A stretch of DNA of 55,940 bases from Brachionus koreanus (Eukaryota > Rotifera > Eurotatoria > Ploima > Brachionidae). Of the stretch, positions 11,484 through 21,930 are shown in pieces (the first letter of the stretch is position 1; the number at the start of each line of letters is the position of its first letter). Position numbers and translations under genes: made by a program. The DNA lies in NCBI GenBank assembly GCA_016987375.1, contig PJRA01000475.1, positions 65,687 through 121,626 on the forward strand, read 5' to 3'. The notes below the pieces were generated by a model. It was not told the origin of the DNA, made no database searches, and saw only the letters and a program-made list of their open reading frames with translations.

Positions 11484-13685
11484 ATGCTATCGCTTTATTT
11501 AGTGCTGATTTTTTTAAAAAATGCTCAACAGTTAAAGTGTTTTCCAGAAAATTGTCCCTATATTATTAAATATAATTCAAGTTTTTCAATTGATGACAAG
11601 TTTTTACAATCACTTGTCAACTATGACATAGTCGTCATTGATCTAATGTTTAACCAGCTTAATTTTTCTCAATTGAAACAAAATCACCATCATTTAATTA
11701 ATAAAACTTTGATACTCAGAAATATTTCAAAATTTCAGCTAAACTATAACAGCTCAATTTTTAGCTATTTCAAAAACATAACAATCCAAGACAGTCACAT
11801 GGAATTTTGGTTAAATAAAAAATCTTTGTCAGACCATGCCAATTGCTTTCAATCAATGTCACAGTACTTTAAAAATACAAAATTATCTAAAAATGGTCAA
11901 GAGCATATTGTCATATCATTGTCTAATTTAACATATCCACAAAAATCATGCCCATCATTTTTCTACAATGTATTTTCGGCTAGTGTAATATTTGAAAATA
12001 TAAACGAAATGCCTGATTATTTTGATTTTCCTCTAGTCGAATATTTAGATTATATTCCTTCAAACGGCATAGATAAATTAGAATTTAGAAAATTTGACAA
12101 AATTGTAAAAGCAAGCTATTTCAGTCCTTTAATACATAGTTTTACGACTGAAATATCATTTTTAGATTCAAGTCCAAACAAAATAGAAGAAAGTGCATTT
12201 TTGAATTTTTTGCAAATCAAACAATTGAGACTACAACTGAAAAATATGAAATATTTTTTACAAAATTCAGATAACAAATGGATGCTTCATTTAAATCAAT
12301 ATTCTCAAATAGAAACTTTTAAAAATTGCAATTACTTTAAATAATTGAAATTATCTAATGTGGTCATTTGGAAATTGTATTTAATATTAGAAGACATCAA
12401 ACAAGAGTATGCTTATCCAGATGAGGATTTTTGCAAATTTTTTCACTTTCCTCATCGAAATTTTGTATTTCCGGTAATTGTTACTAAGCCTAATTTGGAA
12501 TATACATGTACAATTATATGGCTACTAATAAACTATAGGTTGGAAAGGTTTTTTGATGATCAACCAGCACCAATATCGATGAAAACACATTCGGTTCGAA
12601 ATTGTTTCACTCAAATGGAAAAAAAAATAGATAAATGTAATTTTAGTGAAAAATTGGCCAAATGCGGAATAACAAAAAATGAAAATGACTATTATTTTAA
12701 TTGTGATGAGAAAAGAAAATCTTCATGTGGCTTAAAAATTGTCGAAATATTTCTTATGTATTTTTTAATATTAATTGGCTTACCAGTTCACATACTAAGC
12801 ATTTATGCTCTGGTAAAAGCTAATTTAAAAGAAAACATATATCAATATTTAAAAATTCAAACTATTTTTGAAACAATTTCTACATTAACATTAGTTTTAA
12901 ATGTGAGCACCAGTTTTTCCTATGACTTGATGACATATTACGAAGACATATCATGTGAAGTTGACTATAGATCAAAGAACAAATTTTTCTTTCTTATCAA
13001 ATATGAATTAATAAATACAATAAGCTTCATGTCAATAACATGCGCTATCTTGGCAAATTTTTTTCTTTGCTTGGAAAGATACATTTTTGTAACAAGGAAA
13101 AACAAATTTAAATTTATTTCAAAGACTTATACTCTAATGTTACCATGCATAGTATTACTAGGTATTTTGTTAAATCTTCATCAAATTGATTTTATCGGAC
13201 CAAACAAAACCCAATCCAGTTGGTTTTACAGTTTAAAAATAAAACTCAACATAGCACAAGATCTATTCTATTTATTCATTTGTTTGATTATATTATCAAT
13301 CAATATTAAACTTATTACTTTTGTCTACAAACAAAGTTTAAAAAAGAAAAAATTAATTCAAATTAATTTGAAAAAAAATAAATCTAGGAAGTTATTAAGT
13401 AAGAGTGTTTTTATTATAATTTTGAATAGTCTTTTATTCATACTAACTCGGGTGCCAAGCTTTTTGCTTAGTTATACTGAGCTTACCAAATTTAAATTGC
13501 AAGATGGTGTTATAATAACTTTGCTTGGTGCTAAAGGAATTGGTGATCAATTCTGGTTTTTTCTAATTCTAATCAATTTTACTTTTATTGTTCAATTTTT
13601 TATTAATTATTTTTTGGACAAAAATTTCAAAATTATTATCAATATTTATGTTTTTAGAAAAAAAAGTCTCATGAAAAAAAAATAA
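11484..13685 (+). pseudogene. Seven-helix receptor with long ectodomain, split by one in-frame TAA
   Basis: One reading frame runs from the ATG at 11484 to the stop at 13683-13685, interrupted only by a TAA at 12342-12344. Without it the protein would be about 732 residues. The first 286 residues start with a signal peptide (MLSLYLVLIFLKNAQQLKC) and continue as a secreted, leucine-spaced ectodomain. After the stop, an extracellular cysteine-bearing part leads into seven hydrophobic segments: VEIFLMYFLILIGLPVHIL, a second from YLKIQTIFETI, a third ending NFFLCLERYIFV (at the place of the DRY motif of rhodopsin-class receptors), then segments at TLMLPCIVLLGILL, LFYLFICLIIL, SVFIIILNSLLFILTRVP and FWFFLILINFTFIVQFF. 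It resembles large lineage-specific GPCR families. Both sides of the stop are open and compositionally alike, so the break is recent, a sequencing/allelic change, or a readthrough site. No splice sites that would remove it were seen. Confidence 0.75.
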
Positions 13686-16041
13686 CCTAAATTGAATGTG
13701 GGTAAATTGTAGTTTATGAACAAAATTTTTTAATGGTGATTAGAAATTATTTGTTTTAATTTTTAAGAATATTTTCTAGCTATCTAAAATAATTAATCAC
13801 GAGAGACATATTTTAGCTATTTATGTGAAATCAGCCTTAGTCAAATTTAGTACAATAGAACAAAGCAAAATTTAAAAATTTTGAATTTTTTTTGTTTTTA
13901 AGATCAAAAGTCAGTTCTGTAAATGCAACATGTTGCAACATTCACATTTGTGTAACAACCCCTATACCAACTTTTTCACTTTTTTTTAATATTTATGTTG
14001 TATTCTTGTTATTAATAAAAATTTTAAAAAGAAAATCGTCTTTTCAACTTTATTAGAAAAAATTAAAAATCTGCTAAAAAAATTTTTTTTCAAAAAAATA
14101 TCGAGAGTATCATCTTTTATTAAAATTTCACATAGTCTTGAAAAGGCAAAATTCTTTCAAAATTAATCAAGAAAATTTTTGAGCTGCAAACAACATTAAT
14201 AGAAAATAAGAAAAAGTTATCATCAGAAAGAACTCTGCTTCTTAGATCTTTATCTCCTTTTTTTTTTAAATATTACTTTTTCTCTATCTTTTGTTTTAAT
14301 TAACCTTTATTAAATAACTAATGAATAATTTATGATGATAAATACTTTATTATAAAATTAACAAATACTCAATTAATGGACAAATTTTTATAACTTAACT
14401 ATTTTACAATATTTTTTTTTCTATCTGATCATCACTATCAAATATGAATATTATATAAATAAGAGAAAAGTTTTGTGCAGATGAAATTAATAAATATGTT
14501 ATTTTGATATTTAACAATTCTAATTTCAGTTTTTCAATTTAAAAATAGTTCAGAAATTGGTCTGGTACTTTAACTACAGCTAGATAATTGATCTTTTAAC
14601 TACATCAGGCTCATTCTCTTAAATATTATCAGAATAAAAGGATGTAATAGAGGTTAATGATGATTTTTACAGTATTCTTTTAAATAGTCTATTAAATTAT
14701 TATTGTAATACTTGTATTAAGTGATACGTAGGGTGTATTACAAAGATACACTTTATGTTTTATTTAAGGAAAATTATAAGACTTAAAATTAGATTTATAT
14801 TGTTTTTTTTTAAATTATTAATTTATTTAACTCTACTTTTTTTTTGGGAATTAGCCTAAATCGAATTGAATTTAGAAGAGTTCTGAAATAAAGGGAATTT
14901 GTCTCAAATAATCCCAATTAAGATGAAATAGAATTAGACACATTTAAAGAATTAATATCATCAGTTAAGAATCTCATTAAAATACTAAATATTAGATAAA
15001 TAATACAAATAAAAGATAGTTCCATAGGCCAAGCCGCTAGGGTTTGAATAAGTCACAAGAAAAAGTCTAAATTTTGCATTTATCAATAACATTTAATAAA
15101 AAGAAAAAATCAAGGCTGGAGACAGTCCCTTCAAAGGGTATCAGATGCGTTTGAAGCGCTAGAGCGCCAAGCAGTTCAATAATCAAGAACCATGCTTTAA
15201 AAAAATGCTAAGATAATATGTTTATAGGTTTGCTTCTTGCTTGTTCTCTAATTACTGAGTATGTTTTAAGTTGCCCCCAATCACTTTGCTCATGATTCTC
15301 TTTATTCATTTCTATCACGACTACTTTCCAAATAGGGGTCAATTTTAAGTCGAATAGTAATAATTTTGTACATTGTTATCATACCATTTTAGTTTACTCT
15401 TTAAATTAGGTTCGAAAAACTGATCCTGAGAAATGTTTCTGGGAATTTCTTCGATTAAGGACATTTTTCAAATTTGAAAATGGATTTAAGGGATAAGGGT
15501 ACATTGATATTTAAATGGTGAAGAGTTAATTTGAAAAAGAAGCAAGAAAGATAAAAAGCGGAAATTTTCATCGAGCATTATCAGATTAATTGATATTTAA
15601 TTTTCGTTTTTTTTGTTGTATAAAAGTTTCATTTCAATCAATTATATGCATCGGTAATTCTATATTTCAATAAAGCTAATTTTAATTTTCCTTTATTTTA
15701 AACTATTTTATTTTAATTACACTTCTACTTTTTTTTTTTAATTTATTTTATTTTTATTTTATTCATTTTTTTTTCTTTTTTAATCTGAAGGAGCTAAAAG
15801 CTCGGTACAGTAATACAAATAATTAATAATTATGTAATAATTAATTAGAAAATTGATAAATTAATTACAAAAAAAAAAAATGTTTTTATTTGGTTACAAA
15901 TTCATTATTTTAGTTTTTTGACTACATTTTTTAGTTATTAAAATATATTAAACACGATTTTTATTAATTTAAATAAAATAAACAAAATTTAAAAATTTTC
16001 TTGTTATGAATTTAATTTTAGAGTTTATTTAGTTAAAAAAT
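13686..16041. other. Intergenic stretch with repeat debris
   Basis: 2.4 kb without a supported gene. At 13846-13990 is a partial copy of the MITE family seen at 20966-21162 (TCTGTAAATGCAACATG and flanks). At about 15010-15200 is a GC-richer patch with short palindromes. At about 15784-15815 is CTGAAGGAGCTAAAAGCTCG, followed by GTACAG, a LINE-tail-like block that recurs inverted at about 28262-28293. The rest is AT-rich. Confidence 0.5.
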
Positions 16042-17415
16042 ATGTATCTAAATAGTTTTTTATTTTACCGAAATTTCGGCCTTAAGCGTCATCGTCTGAA
16101 CACTTGTCTTTTTTTAATTTTTGTTTTTATCACATTAGCGACAATTAAACACTACACATTCTCCAGACCCTATTATGAACTCAATTATCCAAACTATACA
16201 CTCATAGTGGATGGTGACAGACCAACTTTGAACATATGCAATCCATTTAACTTTAACTACACGCAGTTTAAAGTTATGATTGATGGTGAGCACTATCCGC
16301 AAATGGTTCCACTTTTTCTCAATCAAAGCATTAATTTTACTTGTTTGAACTCGAATCCGAAACGAAAAACAATTTTGTTATGGAACAAATTTTTAGGTTT
16401 TCCCATTGTTGCGCTCAGTGAATATCAATTAAAAAATTTGCTGCTCAAATCCAACTGTCCGGTTAACAACTGCGATTTGACCATGGACAGAAATAGACTT
16501 AACTCAAGCGACATGATTTTGTTTCATATGAGAAGCCGAATTGATAAATTTCCCAAATTTAGATTCTCGAGTCAAAAATGGGTCTATGTTGTCTACGAAT
16601 CACAACAACACTGTCCAATGTGTACTAAATTTGACAATTTATTTAATTTATCTTCAACATTTAGCTCCAAATCGGACATAACAAGCATTTATTATTCCAA
16701 TTTTCGGCTTAAATGGACAAACTCAAATCCCAATTACAATCAATCAGACTTTTTGCTAAGCTCAAAGTCCGGCTTTGCTGTTATTCTTATCAGTGATTGC
16801 AGTGAAGATTTGAACAGACTTAAAATAGTGAGAATTCTACGTAAATATATACCAGTTGATATTTACGGCAAATGCTCCGATCAAGGTCTCCAATGTCCAA
16901 AAATGGTAGATTGTAGAGAATATTTAGCTAAAAAATATAAATTTTTTTTAAGCTTCGAAAATTCTTTTTGTAAAGAGTATGTGACTGAGAAATTTTTTAA
17001 CACACTAAACTATGGTATCATACCGGTGGTACTAGGCGCAGGAGAATACGAAAAATTCGTGCCTAGATCAGCTTTCATTAATCTAATGCATTATTCAAGT
17101 CTAAATGAATTAGCCAAGTATCTGAAGTATTTAAGCCATAATGAGACCGCTTACATGGAGTATTTTAAATGGAAAAAGTTTACCACACAAATCATTGGGA
17201 TGAATGACACGTCTTTTAAAGACTATTGTGAAATGTGTATTAGTCTTCAAATGGAAGAATTTACTGGTATACAACACAAAGTGTTTAGCAATCATTCGAG
17301 GATGTTTAAAATGAGCGGCAATTGCCAACGGATCAAAATCCAAAGTGTTTTTGAAACCATTTATTTGAAATTGGATGATAATGATGTAAAAATGAAATAC
17401 TATGAGAGTAAGTGA
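16042..17415 (+). CDS. Alpha-1,3-fucosyltransferase, GT10 family, type II membrane protein
   Basis: 457 residues, single exon. GT10 enzymes transfer fucose from GDP-fucose to N-acetylglucosamine of glycans in the Golgi. A short cytosolic tail with basic residues is followed by one signal anchor (about residues 21-38, TCLFLIFVFITLATI), then a stem with several N-glycosylation sequons. The C-terminal catalytic half has the diagnostic GT10 block at about residues 296-345: KYKFFLSFENSFCKEYVTEK, then FFNTLNYGIIPVVLGAGEY and a proline before the SxFI position (VPRSAFINL). Length fits the family (about 350-480). An AATAAA lies at about 17482. The neighbours are two other probable secretory-pathway or membrane enzymes. 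Acceptor specificity (core or antenna fucose) cannot be read from the sequence. Confidence 0.93.
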   Translation: MYLNSFLFYRNFGLKRHRLNTCLFLIFVFITLATIKHYTFSRPYYELNYPNYTLIVDGDRPTLNICNPFNFNYTQFKVMIDGEHYPQMVPLFLNQSINFTCLNSNPKRKTILLWNKFLGFPIVALSEYQLKNLLLKSNCPVNNCDLTMDRNRLNSSDMILFHMRSRIDKFPKFRFSSQKWVYVVYESQQHCPMCTKFDNLFNLSSTFSSKSDITSIYYSNFRLKWTNSNPNYNQSDFLLSSKSGFAVILISDCSEDLNRLKIVRILRKYIPVDIYGKCSDQGLQCPKMVDCREYLAKKYKFFLSFENSFCKEYVTEKFFNTLNYGIIPVVLGAGEYEKFVPRSAFINLMHYSSLNELAKYLKYLSHNETAYMEYFKWKKFTTQIIGMNDTSFKDYCEMCISLQMEEFTGIQHKVFSNHSRMFKMSGNCQRIKIQSVFETIYLKLDDNDVKMKYYESK

Positions 17416-17925
17416 TGAAATATTTCAATCAACCAGATTAAAGCGAGAAATATGTGCCTGAAATTTAGATTTTTTTTTTATAATAAAAATTTATTCGTAT
17501 TACTTGTTAGCTTTTAATTATGAATTTATATATTTTTAAATTGAAGTTGAATTTGACTATCAATTCAAATACATTTAATTTGAAAGAATTTTTTTTTTAA
17601 TTTTTATTTTAAAAAATAATGAAAAATGATGATATTTTGAGTTTGAAACTCGAAAATAAACTTCTTCAACATTCGAATTTCTAATTCACAAGACTTAAAT
17701 TCAACAAAAAAAAACTGAGTTGACATGTCAAATTAGTAAATTTCAAAAAATTTATGATTAGAAAAATGATCAAAAAATTTTACTCGGTTTAAAAATCTTA
17801 AAATTAAAAAAAAAAATAAAAAGTTCAGCATGTGAATATTTTGTGATCAATTAAAAATAAATAAATTGTGATTAAAAAATATTAAATTTATTTCTAATTT
17901 AATTTAAAGCAAAAAAAAATTTTTT
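17416..17925. other. Convergent 3' flanks of fucosyltransferase and acyltransferase
   Basis: About 510 bp, AT-rich, between two gene ends pointing towards each other. It holds AATAAA near 17482 on the plus strand and its complement at about 17887-17892 for the minus-strand gene. Confidence 0.5.
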
Positions 17926-19044
17926 TCAAATTTTTAAAATTTGATATGTACCAGAATTTAAATTAACTTTTTTTATAAAATAATTGCCCAACTTCATCAT
18001 TGGATTTTCAACTAGATAATAAAAAAGAAAACCACACAATTGAGCCAAAGCCAAAACAACAACAACTGCGTCTATTTCTCGATTGAATTTATGATATTCA
18101 AGAATGAGAATGCACATTGGATGCCACAGATAGATACCAAATGAATATTTGCCAAGGCTCTTTAAGAAAAAGTTATCGCTTAGTAAACGTGTAAAGTCAT
18201 TAGGGGCCCCGATTAGCATTAAAAACATTAAACAAGAAAATTTAATGCCTGGATGTAATGAATCTTGATAGATATTTATTTTTGGATTGTAGACTGGAGA
18301 GTATTGTGTAATACCATAAAATGCCATCGAGTAAGAGCAGAAGGCGATCAAAACTCTTGAAATTTTTTTTTTCATCAAACATTTCCATTCACTTTGCCAA
18401 TTTTCATATTTAAAATAGAAAAAAGCAGTCAATGATCCCGAATAAAATATGGGAAATCTCACATACAATTTGTTCGATGTAGCAAGATTTGCATCAGATG
18501 CTGAATAATGCAAATGGCTTTGATAAAGCCAATAGACTAGACCAATTGAAGAGAGTAAAATTAGCATGCTGTATTTTTTAGATAATCTAAAACCAACACA
18601 TAAAACTGGTATGACAAAATAATATTTTATTTCAATTGGTATTGTCCACAAGTGATTTTCCAAAGTAGGTTGAAGCAGTGCAAAGTTCAGCCATGTGTTG
18701 TATTCTTGATAGTTTCCCTTGACATATCTTGGACCCAGTTTTAAACAAGTGACAAAGACTATGTACGGCACATATACTCTGAAAAATCTGCGTATAAAAT
18801 ATTTTAAAATAGTTTCTATTATTTGAATCCATGATGCGCATTTTTCTATTTCTTTAGTCAATTTGTAGGTTAATAGAAATGAGCTGAGAACAAAATAGCC
18901 AAAGACCCCAATAAAAAAGCCGGCCATGACAAAAATTTTCAAATCTCCTTTTTCACCATGAAATGGCACAATGTGATGAATGGTTACTGTAAGCGCACAA
19001 AATCCCCTATATCCATCCAAATAGTCGAATCTTGTTTTTGACAT
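17926..19044 (-). CDS. Acyltransferase-3 family membrane protein (OafA/NRF-6-like fold)
   Basis: 372 residues, single exon. Acyltransferase-3 proteins are multispan membrane enzymes that move acetyl or other acyl groups onto sugars or lipids. The N-terminus has the family signature RFDYLDGYRGFCALTVTIHH, in which the R-G pair and the first His of HH are the conserved sites, followed by IGVFGYFVLSSFLLTYKL (the usual G-x-F-F-x-L-S-G-F block). About ten hydrophobic segments follow, with a short basic ER-retention-unlike tail (VNLNSGTYQILKI). Animal members often have a large N-terminal NRF domain; this one lacks it and is bacterial-like in length and layout. That could mean acquisition from bacteria or loss of the domain. 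Minus-strand AATAAA at about 17887-17892. Confidence 0.88.
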   Translation of the reverse strand: MSKTRFDYLDGYRGFCALTVTIHHIVPFHGEKGDLKIFVMAGFFIGVFGYFVLSSFLLTYKLTKEIEKCASWIQIIETILKYFIRRFFRVYVPYIVFVTCLKLGPRYVKGNYQEYNTWLNFALLQPTLENHLWTIPIEIKYYFVIPVLCVGFRLSKKYSMLILLSSIGLVYWLYQSHLHYSASDANLATSNKLYVRFPIFYSGSLTAFFYFKYENWQSEWKCLMKKKISRVLIAFCSYSMAFYGITQYSPVYNPKINIYQDSLHPGIKFSCLMFLMLIGAPNDFTRLLSDNFFLKSLGKYSFGIYLWHPMCILILEYHKFNREIDAVVVVLALAQLCGFLFYYLVENPMMKLGNYFIKKVNLNSGTYQILKI

Positions 19045-19495
19045 CGATTCTTCTTAATTCTAAAACTGCACTTTTTTTTTTAATTAAAAAACGATAATAA
19101 AATTTTTGAATTTTTTCTTGTTCTTCTTTTTATTGACTTCAAATGATATTAATTGCTCAAAAGTTTTTCAATAATATATTAGTCATTTAACAAATGCAAA
19201 TTAATACAAATGATAAACGAAAAAAAAAATTTATAAAATTAATTCATTTTGGCAATAAAAATTAAATTATAAATTAATCAGTACTTTAAAAAAAAAGGTT
19301 AATTTATATTCAAAAATGAATATTGGTTTAAAAAAAAAAAAAGCAGTATTCTTTTAACTTATTTTATTTTGGGTTAATTTAAAAAAGGAATTAATTTTGT
19401 TCAATTTGTTTTTTTTTATTTTAAAGACACTTCTTTTCGAATAAATATAATAAAAATTCTATTTAATTTTTTTCTTTTTAGAAAAAAAAATAAAA
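19045..19495. promoter_or_regulatory. Shared intergenic region between divergent acyltransferase and methyltransferase genes
   Basis: 451 bp between two gene starts pointing away from each other, so both promoters should lie here. It is AT-rich with several A and T runs. No motif can be assigned. Confidence 0.35.
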
Positions 19496-20473
19496 ATGAA
19501 AAGCTCAAAATTAATCTTATTTCTCTCAATTATTTTATTTATCTTTGTATTCTTTATGAGTCAAAACAATTACCCAAATCTTAAGAATTATTGTGATATA
19601 AGTTATGCATCGGAATTTTTTCAAACTAGACTAAAAAGCCAAAATAGAATAAACTCTGATTTATTGTTAAGTCAGATTAGAGCTAGAGATTTTATGTTTT
19701 ACAATTGTCAAAATGTTAAAAGAATAGGAGGATTTCAAAAGTATGTAGATAATGCACCGGATAAGTTGTGGCGTATTGATGGCGCTTGGTACATTTGTCT
19801 TGACAATAGAGCAATGCCTCAAAAGTCGAATTGCAGTGTTCTGTCACTTGGAATCAACCATGACTACACTTTTGACAAAGAAATGCGCTATTCATTTGAA
19901 TGCAATGTGTTTTCATTTGATCCAATTATTGAGGCTGAAAAATTTAAGAAAATTAGAGAAAGTAGTCCGAGTCTGAAGAATTCACCAATTCTAAATGTGG
20001 ATGATAAATGGAAATTTTATAGAGTTGGAATAGTTGGCAAAGCCAAAGCGATAAAAAGCTTGTCTAATTTGAAAATTAACGATTTAATCAATTTAGAAAA
20101 TATACTAGATTTGACTGGTTTGAAAGAGAAAGTGATAGATGTGTTCAAAATGGATGTAGAAGGACCTGAAAAAGGTGTTTTCAATAATTTAGATATGAAT
20201 TATGCGTGCAAATATATTAAAAATTTAGTTTTTGAAACCCATAAAAACTGTGTATTTGCTGATTTAGTCAAATTGGAAAAATGCTTTCGTCTATTTTGGA
20301 GAAACACTCGCTTTTTTGATGGAGACTCAACCGGCCACACTGGTCATATTACAGAATTTCAAAATCCAAATGGATGGAAATTAGATGTTAAAAATTTTGG
20401 AAATGAAATAAATTTGGCCAAATTTATGTTTACCACAGGAGAACTTTATTTTGTTAATATTAATTTTATTTAA
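19496..20473 (+). CDS. METTL24-like methyltransferase, FkbM/Methyltransf_21 type, membrane-anchored
   Basis: 325 residues, single exon. A basic start (MKSSK) and one hydrophobic segment (LILFLSIILFIFVFFMS) predict a type II signal anchor with a luminal catalytic domain. The methyltransferase core shows motif I as SVLSLGINHDYTFD (about residue 113), an acidic site VFSFDPI after strand 2, and DVFKMDVEGPEKGVFNNL at about residue 214, the DVEG-E motif typical of FkbM/METTL24 proteins. LVFETH follows as strand 5. Family members methylate sugars or unknown acceptors; the substrate here cannot be told. AATAAA overlaps the stop codon at about 20473. It shares its upstream region with the acyltransferase. 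Confidence 0.85.
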   Translation: MKSSKLILFLSIILFIFVFFMSQNNYPNLKNYCDISYASEFFQTRLKSQNRINSDLLLSQIRARDFMFYNCQNVKRIGGFQKYVDNAPDKLWRIDGAWYICLDNRAMPQKSNCSVLSLGINHDYTFDKEMRYSFECNVFSFDPIIEAEKFKKIRESSPSLKNSPILNVDDKWKFYRVGIVGKAKAIKSLSNLKINDLINLENILDLTGLKEKVIDVFKMDVEGPEKGVFNNLDMNYACKYIKNLVFETHKNCVFADLVKLEKCFRLFWRNTRFFDGDSTGHTGHITEFQNPNGWKLDVKNFGNEINLAKFMFTTGELYFVNINFI

Positions 20474-20692
20474 TAAAAATTTGATTTTTACCTAGTTTTT
20501 TTTTTTTTTTTTGTCTTAATTTAATCAAGTGTGAAATTTTATTTTTTAAAGAATTAGAATTTTTCGAAACTAGAGTAATAATATTCAAAGGGTTTTTAAT
20601 TTTTTTTTAATCTTTTTTCAAAATTTCTCTGCATTCATTTATTAAATAAAAAAACTCTTAAAAATTTCAAGATTTAAGAACATTCTGGTCAT

Positions 20693-20840
20693 TGATTGAT
20701 TTTAATTTGGACAAATTTGATATATCATGCATTTTGCAGAGACTTGGCACATCATAAGCATACCTAACTCTAACCCTTTAACTATTGATATAACTTTGAA
20801 TGTTAGACTATGTTGCATTTAGAGAATTAGTTACAAGCTT
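20693..20840 (+). repeat. Partial copy of MITE family B
   Basis: TTGGACAAATTTGATATATC, then ATGCATTTTGCAGAGACTTG, and farther on TGTTGCATTTAGAGAA. These blocks recur inverted at 21028-21085 and in the copy at 30468-30720, so with the next element they form a nested or rearranged inverted arrangement. Confidence 0.65.
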
Positions 20841-20965
20841 TTTTAGCATTAATTTTTGTTGTTTTTATTTTGTGCAAAATTTCACATTTAAAAGTTTCAC
20901 AAAATTATTATTTAAACGAATTTTTATAAAAAGCTAATAGCTTTTTTTTCTAAAGACTTCTAATT

Positions 20966-21162
20966 AGTTCTATAAGTGCAACAAACTGCAACATATTTAG
21001 TTGCACCTAAAGTTAAAGTCTGCTAATGATGTGCAAAATCTCTGCAAAATGCATGATAGTCAAATTTGTCCAAATTTTAATTATGCTAAGTTTGCAGAGT
21101 TTTTTCAGATTTTTCATAATAGTGCAACTTTGAATGTTGCACCATGTTGCATTTACAGAACT
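20966..21162 (-). mobile_element. MITE family B, about 197 bp with 41-bp terminal inverted repeats
   Basis: The left end AGTTCTATAAGTGCAACAAA and the complement of the right end AGTTCTGTAAATGCAACATG run in parallel to the common TTGCAC at about 40 bp in, so the ends are imperfect terminal inverted repeats. The interior holds TCTGCAAAATGCATGATAGT. Related copies lie at 13846-13990, 20693-20840 and 30468-30720. There is no coding capacity. The transposase family is unknown, and target-site duplications could not be fixed by eye. Confidence 0.7.
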
Positions 21163-21267
21163 TGCTTTTGACTTTTGAAAGAAAAGTTAGGTTAGGGTTT
21201 GGAAACGAACTTCAAAATCCCACCAAAGCAGCTAAACTATCAACCCAGGCAAACCATTCCTATCGTT

Positions 21268-21395
21268 TTTTTTTTGTTATTCATTCAATTATTTAATTTA
21301 ATTTAAAAGAAATATTTAAATATAAAGTAATATACAGACATAGTACTGTAAACAAGGGTGTATGTCATCAATAAAGCCATTTATATTTATTCAAT
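21268..21395 (-). repeat. Dispersed repeat A, copy 2 (inverted)
   Basis: The complement reads TTGAATAAATATAAATGGC ... GATGACATA ... ACTATGTCTGTATATTACTT ... ATTGAATGAATAAC, matching 55441-55575 and 706-835 block by block. Confidence 0.75.
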
Positions 21396-21930
21396 AAATG
21401 TCACATGTCACTATTTCACTTAGTAACATGTGATTAAATTCTGATAATCACGTTATTTATAATTAAAAACTTTAATTTAATCCAGAAGTTCCGATTCAGG
21501 TACGATTCTGGTATTTAATATTTTATAAAATTTATCTTTTCATTTGATTAACTCAACACGAATGAATAAAAAAGTTCATTTAGCTTAAATTTAATCTTTT
21601 AGTTAGCACATTAATTTATTATTTAAATTTTTACTAGAAGAAGCAAATGTACAGAAATAGTGAGAAAGAAGAAGAGGAAACTGTTGAAGTTATTTAAAAA
21701 ACTTATTGTAAAAATCATTCTGCAAAATGCAACAGGCAATATGAATTTTTTATCAAGATTTTGTCCTAAGCCTTTATTAAATTTTAAGGTTTATAACAAC
21801 AATCTGAGCAAATTAATAATTGTTTATTAAAAAAAAATATAATAATCATCTATTTATTAAAGAATAAAAAATAAGTCAAAATTTTAAATTGATTACTAAA
21901 AAAAATTTGTGTATTCTTTGATAAATTATT

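Noticed and set aside
12342..12344. TAA as a reassigned sense codon
   Set aside because: Several intact genes in the window (DDX27, coiled-coil paralogue 1, FAXC-like) end in TAA at sensible places, so the standard code holds.
15030..15060. tRNA-type A and B boxes near TAGGCCAAGCCG and GGGTTTGAATAAG
   Set aside because: Spacing is too short and both boxes deviate from consensus; no tRNA cloverleaf can be folded.
16135..19976. Antisense or off-frame open frames within the fucosyltransferase, acyltransferase and methyltransferase genes
   Set aside because: They overlap clear family motifs on the coding strand and show none of their own.
21186..21200. GTTAGGTTAGGGTTT, resembling telomere repeats
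   Set aside because: Only about two imperfect units, inside ordinary repeat-rich DNA; not an interstitial telomere array.
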